Assembly (NCBI GenBank): GCA_964463695.1
Contig: CAYXCZ010000011.1
Span: forward strand, 1-64,000
DNA from: JALNZU01 sp964463695
Lineage (GTDB): Bacteria; Bacteroidota; Bacteroidia; Bacteroidales; F082
Direction: 5' to 3'
DNA: 64,000 nucleotides
The translations under genes were made by a program, and so were the position numbers. How positions within the stretch are numbered: the stretch's first letter is position 1; each line of letters starts with the position of its first letter. Below the pieces are notes generated by a model. That model saw only the letters and a list, made by a program, of their open reading frames with translations. It had not been told where the DNA came from and made no database searches. Shown piece by piece: positions 32,918 through 40,878 of the stretch.

Positions 32918-33832
32918 TTGACATTGAAAAAAAAGAAAGTATTGATACAGGGAATTGAGGGATCCAATCATCACCTTGCTGCCCTCGCTTATTTTGCTGA
33001 AGAAACTATTGAAGTTGAAGCTTGCAATAGTTTTAGGGAGCTCTTTGCCCGTCTGAATTCAAGAAGTGAATTTGTGGGTCTTGTGGCCATGGAAAATACG
33101 CTGGCTGGCAGCCTGCTTGGAAATTATACCTTGCTGCGACAATCGGGCAAACGTGTTTTGGGAGAATACAAAATGCGGATCAGTCACCACTTACTTGCTT
33201 TACAAGGCCAGCAAATGACAGATCTTCAGGAGGTTCATTCTCATCCGATGGCTCTGGCGCAATGTGAGGATTTTTTGCTTCAGCATCCATTTATCCGACT
33301 GGTTGAAAGTGAAGACACCGCTTTGAGCGCAAAAATCATCCAGCAACAGCAAATTAAAGGAAGAGCTGCTATTGCTTCGATGCTGGCAGGTGAGTTATTT
33401 GGATTGGAGTTAATGGCAGAGAATATTGAAACTAACCCACATAATTTTACACGCTTTCTGGTAATTGGTAACGAAGATGGTCCACCTCTTAATTTGCCTG
33501 AGGAAGGCTGGCGTTTGGATAAGTCTTCACTCGTTTTCTCATTGCCTCATGAATCGGGTAGTCTGTCTAAAATATTGAGCATGCTATCGTATTTTAGTCT
33601 GAACCTCACGAAGATCCAGTCCTTACCCGTGGTTGGCAGAGAGTGGGAGTACTTGTTTTATGTTGATTTCACCTTTTCAGATTATGCATTGTACAATGCA
33701 GCACTCGAAGCTATAAAACCATTTTGCCAGAACCTTCAGGTTTTAGGTGAATACCAAACTCACGAAAGCAGGATTCAACAAACATTCAAAACAGATATTC
33801 AATCATCATACCTTCATGAAAAACGAGCATAA
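32918..33832 (+). CDS. pheA: Prephenate dehydratase
   Basis: This enzyme converts prephenate to phenylpyruvate, the committed step to phenylalanine. The catalytic domain (about residues 5-185) has VAMENTLAGSLLGNY, EVHSHPMALAQCEDFL, AAIASMLAGELFGL and the catalytic NFTRFLVIG motif. The C-terminal ACT domain (about 205-280; SSLVFSLPHESGSLSKILSML, KIQSLPVVGREWEYLFYVDF) is expected to bind phenylalanine for feedback inhibition. No ATG is possible: the frame is closed by TAA at 32909-32911, so translation begins at TTG 32918 or TTG 32924, immediately after the attenuator T-run. It overlaps the following aminotransferase gene by 17 bases. Confidence 0.93.
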   Translation: MTLKKKKVLIQGIEGSNHHLAALAYFAEETIEVEACNSFRELFARLNSRSEFVGLVAMENTLAGSLLGNYTLLRQSGKRVLGEYKMRISHHLLALQGQQMTDLQEVHSHPMALAQCEDFLLQHPFIRLVESEDTALSAKIIQQQQIKGRAAIASMLAGELFGLELMAENIETNPHNFTRFLVIGNEDGPPLNLPEEGWRLDKSSLVFSLPHESGSLSKILSMLSYFSLNLTKIQSLPVVGREWEYLFYVDFTFSDYALYNAALEAIKPFCQNLQVLGEYQTHESRIQQTFKTDIQSSYLHEKRA

Positions 33833-35000
33833 TTTGAAAATTCAGGCAGCCAACCGCACGACTCTTGTTGATGAATACTATTTCTCGACAAAACTTCAGG
33901 AAATACAGCAGATGCGCCAAAGTGGAAAAGATATAATAAATCTTGGGATTGGAAGCCCTGATCAGGCACCACATCCCGAAGTTATAAAAAGTTTGGAGCA
34001 TTCAGCCTGGCAAAATGAAAATCATGGTTATCAGAGTTATAAGGGTACTGATGCCTTACGTGATGCTTTTGCATCATGGTATTTCAGGTACTTTGGAGTC
34101 GTTTTGAACCCTGATAATGAGATTCTGCCCTTAATGGGATCTAAGGAAGGTATCATGCATATCTCCATGGCTTTTCTTGATCCAGGGGATGAAGTACTGA
34201 TTCCTAATCCGGGCTATCCTACCTATTCGTCAGTGACAAAAATTGTCGGAGCTACTCCTGTCTATTATGAATTGGATGCGTCATCTAATTGGTTACCTGA
34301 TCTTGATGCTTTAGAACAATCAGATCTGTCAAAGGTGAAACTAATGTGGATCAATTACCCGCATATGCCAAGTGGTGCAACTGCAACAAGAGAGTTCTTC
34401 GAGTCAGTAATTGCTTTTGGAAAACGTAATAACATATTGATAATCAATGATAATCCATACGCTTTTGTTTTAAATGCTGCTCCAATGAGTTTGCTTTCTG
34501 TTGATGGAAGTAAAGAGATTGCTTTGGAGCTTAATTCACTCAGTAAGTCACATAATATGCCCGGATGGCGGATGGGAATGGTGGCAGGTCATTCGCATTA
34601 TATCCAGCAAATATTAAAAATTAAGAGTAATATGGATTCAGGTATGTTTCGCCCTTTGCAAGATGCCGCTGTCACAGCATTACAATTGAACGAAGAATGG
34701 TATCAGTATATCAACAAGATTTATCTGGAACGCAAAATAATCGTTCATCAATTATTTGATGCATTAAAATGCTCGTATCAAGTACCCCAGAGTGGTTTAT
34801 TTGTTTGGGCAAAAGTCCCTGATGATATTCAGAGTGCAGTTGAACTTTCCGACACCTTATTATATAACACACATATTTTTGTAACACCTGGTTTTATTTT
34901 CGGCAGCAAAGGAGATAGATACCTTAGAATTTCGCTTTGTGCTGATAAATCCCGTTTGAAGCAAGCTTTAGAACGTATTAATAATCAACTAAAAAACTAA
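33816..35000 (+). CDS. Class I/II PLP-dependent aminotransferase (aromatic amino acid operon)
   Basis: This fold-type I aminotransferase has INLGIGSPDQAPHPEV at the N-terminus, PNPGYPTYSSVTKIVGATPVYYEL, INYPHMPSGATATREFFE, INDNPYAF with the PLP-nitrogen Asp region, and the Schiff-base Lys244 in SLSKSHNMPGWRMGMVAGH. The last part, CADKSRLKQALERI, supplies the carboxylate-binding arginine region (YLRISLC). Its place between pheA and the DAHP synthase suggests that it aminates phenylpyruvate and 4-hydroxyphenylpyruvate. LL-diaminopimelate aminotransferase-like members look similar, so specificity is inferred from context. The start at ATG 33816 gives a 17-base overlap with pheA; a more upstream ATG (33747) would overlap by 86 bases. 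Confidence 0.88.
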   Translation: MKNEHNLKIQAANRTTLVDEYYFSTKLQEIQQMRQSGKDIINLGIGSPDQAPHPEVIKSLEHSAWQNENHGYQSYKGTDALRDAFASWYFRYFGVVLNPDNEILPLMGSKEGIMHISMAFLDPGDEVLIPNPGYPTYSSVTKIVGATPVYYELDASSNWLPDLDALEQSDLSKVKLMWINYPHMPSGATATREFFESVIAFGKRNNILIINDNPYAFVLNAAPMSLLSVDGSKEIALELNSLSKSHNMPGWRMGMVAGHSHYIQQILKIKSNMDSGMFRPLQDAAVTALQLNEEWYQYINKIYLERKIIVHQLFDALKCSYQVPQSGLFVWAKVPDDIQSAVELSDTLLYNTHIFVTPGFIFGSKGDRYLRISLCADKSRLKQALERINNQLKN

Positions 35001-35005
35001 ATAGC

Positions 35006-36100
35006 ATGAAAAACATTGAAGTGAAACCATGGGCATTGCAAGGCTTTGACATGAAAAAGCCAATCATTATTGCAGGACCATGCAGTGCTGAGACTGAAGA
35101 ACAAACATTAACGACAGCACGGCAATTGGCGGCACAGGGAATTAAACTTTTCAGGGCAGGTATCTGGAAGCCCCGAACAAGGCCAGGAGCTTTCGAAGGT
35201 GTTGGAACGGCCGGCCTTCCATGGCTTCAGAAAGTTAAAAAAGAAACAGGGATGTTTGTTGGCACAGAAGTGGCAAGCGCACAGCATGTGTTTGAGGCAC
35301 TTAAATATGGTATTGACATCATTTGGGTTGGAGCACGCACTACAGCCAACCCTTTTGCTGTTCAGGAAATTGCCGATGCCTTGAAAGGTGCTGATATACC
35401 GGTACTTGTAAAAAATCCTATCAATCCCGATATTGATTTATGGATAGGTGCAATTGAGCGAATCAGTCAGGCTGGAATCACACAGTTGGCAGCTATTCAT
35501 CGGGGATTTAGTACCTATGCACAGACAGAATACAGGAATCATCCACAATGGCTGATACCAATGGAATTACGAAGAAGGATGCCGCAGATTCCAATTATTA
35601 CGGACCCCAGCCACATCTCCGGAAAAAGAAGCTTGCTACAGGAAGTTAGTCAGCAAGCAATGGACCTTAACTTCGACGGACTGATTATTGAATCACATTG
35701 TAATCCTGATAAGGCATGGAGCGATGCGAAACAGCAGATAAATCCGGAGGAACTTCAAATGCTGCTGAAATCACTAACTTACCGAAATCCATCCATTGCA
35801 AACGTACCGCGTACCCTGCTTGATGATTTACGTATCAGAATTGATGATATTGATAATCAACTTATTGACTTACTTCGTGATCGTATGAATATTTCACGTC
35901 AGATTGGTGTTTACAAGCAGGAAAACAATATCACTATTTTGCAATCACGCAGGTACAACGAAATCATAAGGGATCGAAACGAGAAGGCTGAGAAGAAAGG
36001 TCTAAATCCTGAATTTGTTAGCAGGGTATTTGAGTCAATACATGAAGAGTCGGTTCTGCAGCAAAGTATCGTGATGAATAAAAAACAAGTCAATCACTAA
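35006..36100 (+). CDS. Bifunctional DAHP synthase / chorismate mutase
   Basis: The N-terminal domain (about residues 1-260) is a type I-beta 3-deoxy-7-phosphoheptulonate synthase, the entry enzyme of the shikimate pathway. It shows IIIAGPCSAETEEQ, FRAGIWKPRTRPGAFEGVG, VGTEVASAQHVFEAL, LAAIHRGFSTY, ITDPSHISGKRSLL and GLIIESHCNPDKAWSDAKQQI. The C-terminal 90 residues (LDDLRIRIDDIDNQLIDLLRDRMNISRQIGVYKQENNITILQSRRYNEIIRDR) are an AroQ-type chorismate mutase. The fusion links the first common step with the branch to Phe and Tyr. It starts 5 bases after the aminotransferase stop. Confidence 0.95.
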   Translation: MKNIEVKPWALQGFDMKKPIIIAGPCSAETEEQTLTTARQLAAQGIKLFRAGIWKPRTRPGAFEGVGTAGLPWLQKVKKETGMFVGTEVASAQHVFEALKYGIDIIWVGARTTANPFAVQEIADALKGADIPVLVKNPINPDIDLWIGAIERISQAGITQLAAIHRGFSTYAQTEYRNHPQWLIPMELRRRMPQIPIITDPSHISGKRSLLQEVSQQAMDLNFDGLIIESHCNPDKAWSDAKQQINPEELQMLLKSLTYRNPSIANVPRTLLDDLRIRIDDIDNQLIDLLRDRMNISRQIGVYKQENNITILQSRRYNEIIRDRNEKAEKKGLNPEFVSRVFESIHEESVLQQSIVMNKKQVNH

Positions 36101-36115
36101 ACCGGATTCTCTGAT

Positions 36116-36895
36116 ATGAAAATTCTAATACTTGGAGCAGGAAAGATGGGTGTTTGGTTGAGCGATGCACTCTGCCTGCAGCACGAAGTAGCCGTTTTCG
36201 ACAAGGATATTTCGCGGCTTCGTTATGTTTTCAATACCATAAGGCTAACAAAACTGGAAGAGATTACAGATTTTGAACCTGAACTTTTGATTAACGCTGT
36301 AAACCTTCAACACACTCAGAAAGCTTTTGAAGATGTTGAAGCTTTCTTGCCGGAAAAGTGTATTATAGCTGATATCGCCTCGGTAAAAAATGGCCTTAAA
36401 AAATATTATTCCGGGTTGAGTCGGCCTTTTGTTTCGGTTCATCCCATGTTTGGACCAACTTTTGCCAGTTTAAATAACCTTTCAAATCATCATGCAATAA
36501 TTATCAGCGAATCGTGTGAAAGCGGGAAACATTTTTTCAGAAGTTTTTTTACTAGTTTAGGGGTTCATTTGCACGATTATACCTTTGAGGAACATGATCA
36601 GACAATTGCTTATTCTCTTTCAGTGCCTTTCGCCTCTACACTTGTTTTTGGGGCAAATATGAAACATCAGAAGGCACCCGGAACGACTTTTGAGAAACAT
36701 CTGAACATTGCAAGAGGCTTGTTGTCGGAAGACGATCATCTGCTGGCTGAAATTTTATTTAATAAGTACACTGCTCCTCAACTCAAGCAAATTCATTCCT
36801 CACTAGCGGCATTAATTACGATTGTAGAACAGAGAGATACGGCTGAGATGCAGGCTTTTTTGCAACAGGTTAGACTTAATCTTTCAGAAGGGTAA
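36116..36895 (+). CDS. tyrA: Prephenate dehydrogenase
   Basis: This enzyme oxidatively decarboxylates prephenate to 4-hydroxyphenylpyruvate, the tyrosine branch. The N-terminal Rossmann fold has ILGAGKMGVWLSDAL; the acidic residue of VFDKD suggests NAD rather than NADP. The catalytic His109 is in FVSVHPMFGPTFASL. The C-terminal helical dimerisation domain follows, and no ACT domain is present (259 residues), so tyrosine feedback by an ACT domain is absent. It is the last gene of the attenuator-controlled operon, 15 bases after the DAHP synthase gene. Confidence 0.92.
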   Translation: MKILILGAGKMGVWLSDALCLQHEVAVFDKDISRLRYVFNTIRLTKLEEITDFEPELLINAVNLQHTQKAFEDVEAFLPEKCIIADIASVKNGLKKYYSGLSRPFVSVHPMFGPTFASLNNLSNHHAIIISESCESGKHFFRSFFTSLGVHLHDYTFEEHDQTIAYSLSVPFASTLVFGANMKHQKAPGTTFEKHLNIARGLLSEDDHLLAEILFNKYTAPQLKQIHSSLAALITIVEQRDTAEMQAFLQQVRLNLSEG

Positions 36896-37004
36896 AGTCT
36901 CTCTTTATTATTGATCTTTAGAAATTTAGAAGCATATCGCAGATGTTTTTATTTTTTGGATAGCTTTCCCATAGTTTAGAATCATTCTGTTTTAACGCAA
37001 TCGA

Positions 37005-37034
37005 TTGTGGAGTTGAGGTAGTTTGTTATTTTTG
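37005..37034 (+). promoter_or_regulatory. Promoter of iorAB
   Basis: TTG at 37005-37007, exactly 19 bases, then TATTTTTG at 37027-37034: a full consensus match. The ATG is at 37076. It shows that iorAB can be transcribed apart from the attenuated operon. Confidence 0.7.
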
Positions 37035-37075
37035 TAACATTCAATTACAACGAACGCAACGTATTATAATGTGTT

Positions 37076-38698
37076 ATGGAAAAATTATTACTGCTTGGAG
37101 ATGAAGCAATTGCTCAGGCAGCTATAGATGCCGGAATGTCAGGTATTTATGCTTACCCGGGCACCCCCTCCACCGAAATTATGGAATATGTTCAGGCATC
37201 GCCTGAAGCTAAGGCGCATCACATTCGCTCATTATGGTCTGCCAATGAGAAAACGGCCATGGAGACTGCATTAGGGATGTCGTATGCTGGTAAAAGGGCC
37301 ATGGTTTGCATGAAACATGTGGGTCTTAATGTAGCTGCCGATGCCTTCATCAATGCTGCTATTACAGGAGCGAATGGAGGGTTGATAGTGGTTTCTGCCG
37401 ACGATCCCTCGATGCATTCTTCTCAGAATGAACAGGATTCACGCTTTTATGGCAAATTTGCTCTAATCCCGATTCTTGAACCTGCCAATCAGCAAGAGGC
37501 TTATGATATGGTTCATTATGGCTTTCAGCTTTCAGAAGATTTGCATGTGCCTGTTTTGCTTCGAATTACAACAAGACTGGCGCATTCACGCACAGGAATT
37601 CAACGATTGGAGCGAAGAGACCAGAATACCTTGAGGCTTCCATCAAATCTTAAACAGTTTATCTTATTGCCTTCAATAGCCAGAAAGCAGTATCGGGAAC
37701 TTTTAACAAAACAAAGTCATTTTGAAGCAGCTTCTGACATCTCAGATTTTAACCGCTATTATGATCATGCGGATAAAAAAACCGGAATCATTGCCTGCGG
37801 GTTAGCATTCAATTACTTGATTGAGAATTTTCCGGGACATGTAGTGCCTCATCCTGTTCTTAAAATCGGACAATATCCTGTTCCCCGCGATGCTGTGAAT
37901 CTTTTGTACGAAAGCTGTGAAGAAATTCTCGTGCTGGAAGACGGCTATCCAATCATTGAAGAGCTGTTGAAGGGAATGCTCAACAAGGGTAAAAAAATCA
38001 AAGGCAGACTTGACGGTACTTTACCCAGAGATGGCGAATTAAGTCCTGCAATTGTTAGCGAAGCATTGGGAATTCCTCATTTCAGGGGAAATGAAGTTCC
38101 TTCAATTGTAAAAAACAGGCCTCCCCGTTTATGTGATGGTTGTGGGCATAATGATGCTTTTTTGGCTTTAAATGAAGCGTTGGAGATTTATGGAAGGGGA
38201 CGTGTTTTCAGTGATATCGGTTGTTATACACTCAGTGCGCTCGAACCGCTTGAATCTATTAACAGCTGTGTCGATATGGGGGCCTCCATTACGATGGCAA
38301 TTGGTGCTGCAGATGCCGGCCTTGTTCCTGCTGTTGCTGCTATTGGAGATTCAACTTTCACACATTCCGGTATCACCGGTTTGTTAGATGCTATAAACAA
38401 TAACTCTCCGATCACGGTTCTTATACTGGATAATTCAACAACAGGTATGACAGGTGGACAAACATCCTCAGCATACGGAAAAGTAGAAGATATTTGTCGC
38501 GGCTTGGGAGTCAGCGATGATCATATCCACATAATTAAGCCACTCAGAAAACATCATGAAGAGAATATGGCGATCATTCAAAAAGAACTGGCTTACAATG
38601 GGGTTTCAGTAATAATCCCACGAAGGGAATGTATTCAAACCCTCAATCGAAAAATGCGTCAAAAGGCCAAAGTTAAATCCATGGAAGTGCCTTCATAA
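37076..38698 (+). CDS. iorA: Indolepyruvate:ferredoxin oxidoreductase alpha subunit, lacking ferredoxin domain
   Basis: IorA is the thiamine-pyrophosphate subunit that oxidises aryl-pyruvates to aryl-acetyl-CoA, or works in reverse in some anaerobes. The pyrimidine-binding domain has AYPGTPSTEIMEY, SANEKTAMETALGMSYAGKRAMVCMKHVGLN and ADDPSMHSSQNEQDSR. The TPP domain has CDGCGHNDAF (about residue 351), DIGCYTLSALEP, MGASITMAIGAADAG and GDSTFTHSGITGLLDAINN. The protein ends at residue 540 soon after IIPRRECIQTLNRKM. The two CxxCxxCxxxCP iron-sulfur motifs that usually follow in IorA are absent, so electrons would need a separate carrier. iorB follows 29 bases downstream. Confidence 0.92.
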   Translation: MEKLLLLGDEAIAQAAIDAGMSGIYAYPGTPSTEIMEYVQASPEAKAHHIRSLWSANEKTAMETALGMSYAGKRAMVCMKHVGLNVAADAFINAAITGANGGLIVVSADDPSMHSSQNEQDSRFYGKFALIPILEPANQQEAYDMVHYGFQLSEDLHVPVLLRITTRLAHSRTGIQRLERRDQNTLRLPSNLKQFILLPSIARKQYRELLTKQSHFEAASDISDFNRYYDHADKKTGIIACGLAFNYLIENFPGHVVPHPVLKIGQYPVPRDAVNLLYESCEEILVLEDGYPIIEELLKGMLNKGKKIKGRLDGTLPRDGELSPAIVSEALGIPHFRGNEVPSIVKNRPPRLCDGCGHNDAFLALNEALEIYGRGRVFSDIGCYTLSALEPLESINSCVDMGASITMAIGAADAGLVPAVAAIGDSTFTHSGITGLLDAINNNSPITVLILDNSTTGMTGGQTSSAYGKVEDICRGLGVSDDHIHIIKPLRKHHEENMAIIQKELAYNGVSVIIPRRECIQTLNRKMRQKAKVKSMEVPS

Positions 38699-38727
38699 GC
38701 CACTTTTCTAAATGAAAGTTATTGATT

Positions 38728-39309
38728 ATGAAAAAAGATATCATTCTTGCCGGTGTCGGTGGACAAGGAATTTTAAGCATTGCGGCTTGTATCGGAATGG
38801 CTGCATTGGATGAAGGGTTGTTTTTGAAACAGGCCGAAGTTCATGGTATGAGCCAAAGAGGTGGTGCTGTGCAGTCACACTTACGAATTTCATCAGAGGA
38901 GATTGCTTCTGATCTCATCCCTGAAGGGAAAGTTGATCTTATCATCGCTGTAGAGCCAATGGAATCGCTGCGATATATTCCAATGTTGCATCCTACAGGA
39001 TGGATCATCACCAGCATAACACCTTTCAACAATATTCCAGACTATCCGGATATCGAGCTTATTTTGAAAGAAATATGGAAGCAGCCTCATTATGTAACAC
39101 TTGATGCCGATACTGTTGCAAAAGATTGCGGAAGTATTAAAGCAGCCAACATGGTTATTTTGGGTGCAGCATCTCCTTTTTTGGGGTTGAAACCGGGTTC
39201 GATTGAAAATGCGATTCGTAAAATCTTTGATGGTAAAGGAGAAGATGTTATTCTGCTGAATATTAAAGCATTACAGCACGGAAGAGCATTTGCTCTTAAA
39301 AACATGTAA
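38728..39309 (+). CDS. iorB: Indolepyruvate:ferredoxin oxidoreductase beta subunit
   Basis: This gamma-type subunit of 2-oxoacid:ferredoxin oxidoreductases has the hallmark ILAGVGGQGILSIAACIG near the N-terminus, EVHGMSQRGGAVQSHLRIS and DLIIAVEPMESLRYI. It pairs with IorA to complete the enzyme. The ATG at 38728 is used; a TTG six bases earlier is less likely. It ends at a terminator. Substrate preference (indole-, phenyl- or 4-hydroxyphenylpyruvate) is not visible. The neighbouring Phe/Tyr genes make phenyl- and hydroxyphenylpyruvate plausible. Confidence 0.92.
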   Translation: MKKDIILAGVGGQGILSIAACIGMAALDEGLFLKQAEVHGMSQRGGAVQSHLRISSEEIASDLIPEGKVDLIIAVEPMESLRYIPMLHPTGWIITSITPFNNIPDYPDIELILKEIWKQPHYVTLDADTVAKDCGSIKAANMVILGAASPFLGLKPGSIENAIRKIFDGKGEDVILLNIKALQHGRAFALKNM

Positions 39310-39334
39310 AACAAAATTTAATCTTAAAATTGCA

Positions 39335-39364
39335 CAAAAAAAGACTCAATTGGGTCTTTTTTTG
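39335..39364 (+). terminator. Intrinsic terminator after iorB
   Basis: A-run, GACTCA / TGGGTC stem with one G-T wobble and a very short loop, then a T-run, 26 bases after the iorB stop. Confidence 0.75.
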
Positions 39365-39405
39365 TGTTTTGGGAACTTTTATGAGCATGTGTATCACTAA
39401 ATTTT

Positions 39406-39413
39406 TATTTTTG
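39406..39413 (+). promoter_or_regulatory. -7 box before the M23 peptidase gene
   Basis: TATTTTTG fits TAnnTTTG; no -33 element at a suitable distance. Confidence 0.35.
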
Positions 39414-39480
39414 CATATGATGGTTGCTTGTTTTTAATCTTCTTTTACTGTTCGATAACAGTATTTAAATAATTGATTTG

Positions 39481-40776
39481 ATGAGAAATGTTTTCGAAAT
39501 TCCCTTTTTCAAGATATTAAAGTTTAGCGTTTTTTTAAGTGTCATATTGTTATCATCGTGCAATTTCAACACCAAAAAGCCAGAAATAATTACCGAGGAA
39601 ATACCTGAACCGAACTATCTCTTTGAGATACAAATTGATTCTTTGGAAGTTATCCAGCATCGTATCGGAAAGAATCAGTTTTTGACAGATATTTTAATGC
39701 AATACAATGTTGATTATTCAACAATCGAATACCTTGCGAAAAATTATAGGTCAACATTTGATGTGAAGCGCATCAAAGCAGGAAATAATTACTTCATGAT
39801 GCTTGGCAACGATTCATTAAGGCAGCCACACTATTTTGTTTATGAGATTAGTCCGGCTGACTACGTTGTTTATAGTCTCAGAGACTCTCTTTATGCTTAT
39901 CGGGGCACTAAACCTGTTGAAACAAAAATTGAATCAGCGCATGGCATTATAACATCCTCTTTATGGAACGCTATGGTTGGCAACGGGTATGAAACCGACC
40001 TTGCCATTAAACTTTCGGATGTTTATGCCTGGACAGTCGACTTTTTTGGCATTCAAAAGAATGATCGTTTCGAGGTGATGTATGAGCGTAAGTATATCGA
40101 TGGTAAGCCTGTAGGTGTTGGTAAAATTATTTCAGCCCGGTTTAACCATTATGGAAAAGATCAGTTTGCATTTTATTTTGAGCAAGATGGAGAGGGCGAT
40201 TATTTTGATGAAAAAGGTCAAAGCCTTCAGCGGGCATTCTTAAAAGCTCCATTGAAGTTTAGCAGGATAAGCTCTCATTTTACCAACAGCCGGTACCATC
40301 CGATTCTTAAGTACAGCCGTCCTCATCATGGTGTGGATTATGCTGCTCCGGCTGGTACTCCGGTGTACGCTATTGGTCAAGGGGTTATTACACGTAAGGG
40401 ATATCAGGGAGGTGGTGCTGGTAACTTCTTGTACATCAAGCATAACAGCGCTTACACAACCGCTTATATGCATTTACAAAAATTCGCACCGGGTATTCGG
40501 GAGGGATCAAAAGTTTCGCAAGGCGAACTTATTGGTTATGTTGGAAGTACTGGTTTATCAACAGGAGCTCATCTCGATTTTCGTTTCTTCAAGGGAGGCC
40601 AGCCTGTGAATCCACTCACTGTTGAATCACCTCCGGCAAAACCTGTTGGGGAAAAATATATGACTGCTTTCAACACCATCGTTGATGTAAGGCAAAAGGA
40701 ATTACGTAAGTTGCTTGAAGAGATTGATTTTGCAAGTGTTCAAAAGTCAAATGATTTATCAAAGGTGGATATTTAG
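39481..40776 (+). CDS. M23-family (LytM-type) peptidase lipoprotein
   Basis: An N-terminal signal with lipobox ILLSSC (Cys about 28) predicts a membrane-anchored lipoprotein facing the periplasm. Residues about 55-250 hold degenerate LysM/SH3-like segments found in cell-division M23 factors. The peptidase domain is at about 275-400, with HxxxD as H283/D286 (RPHHGVDYAAPAGTPV), YMHL, and a final motif HLDF (His364, Asp366) where canonical M23 enzymes have HLHF. I recall this Asp form as common in Bacteroidota M23 proteins; the enzyme may still bind zinc, or it may act as a non-catalytic regulator. The ATG at 39481 was preferred over the adjacent TTG. Confidence 0.88.
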   Translation: MRNVFEIPFFKILKFSVFLSVILLSSCNFNTKKPEIITEEIPEPNYLFEIQIDSLEVIQHRIGKNQFLTDILMQYNVDYSTIEYLAKNYRSTFDVKRIKAGNNYFMMLGNDSLRQPHYFVYEISPADYVVYSLRDSLYAYRGTKPVETKIESAHGIITSSLWNAMVGNGYETDLAIKLSDVYAWTVDFFGIQKNDRFEVMYERKYIDGKPVGVGKIISARFNHYGKDQFAFYFEQDGEGDYFDEKGQSLQRAFLKAPLKFSRISSHFTNSRYHPILKYSRPHHGVDYAAPAGTPVYAIGQGVITRKGYQGGGAGNFLYIKHNSAYTTAYMHLQKFAPGIREGSKVSQGELIGYVGSTGLSTGAHLDFRFFKGGQPVNPLTVESPPAKPVGEKYMTAFNTIVDVRQKELRKLLEEIDFASVQKSNDLSKVDI

Positions 40777-40822
40777 TTTGCTTTAATTGAGCTAGTTTGA
40801 ACTCATGAAAAACAGTAAATAG

Positions 40823-40858
40823 AAAAGAGGCTTTCCTGAATCAGAAAAGCCTCTTTTT
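40823..40858. terminator. Bidirectional terminator between M23 and GAPDH genes
   Basis: GAGGCTTT (40827-40834) pairs with AAAGCCTC (40846-40853), with A-run before and T-run after; the genes converge here. Confidence 0.85.
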
Positions 40859-40878
40859 ATTTGCTGTAATTCAGTGAA

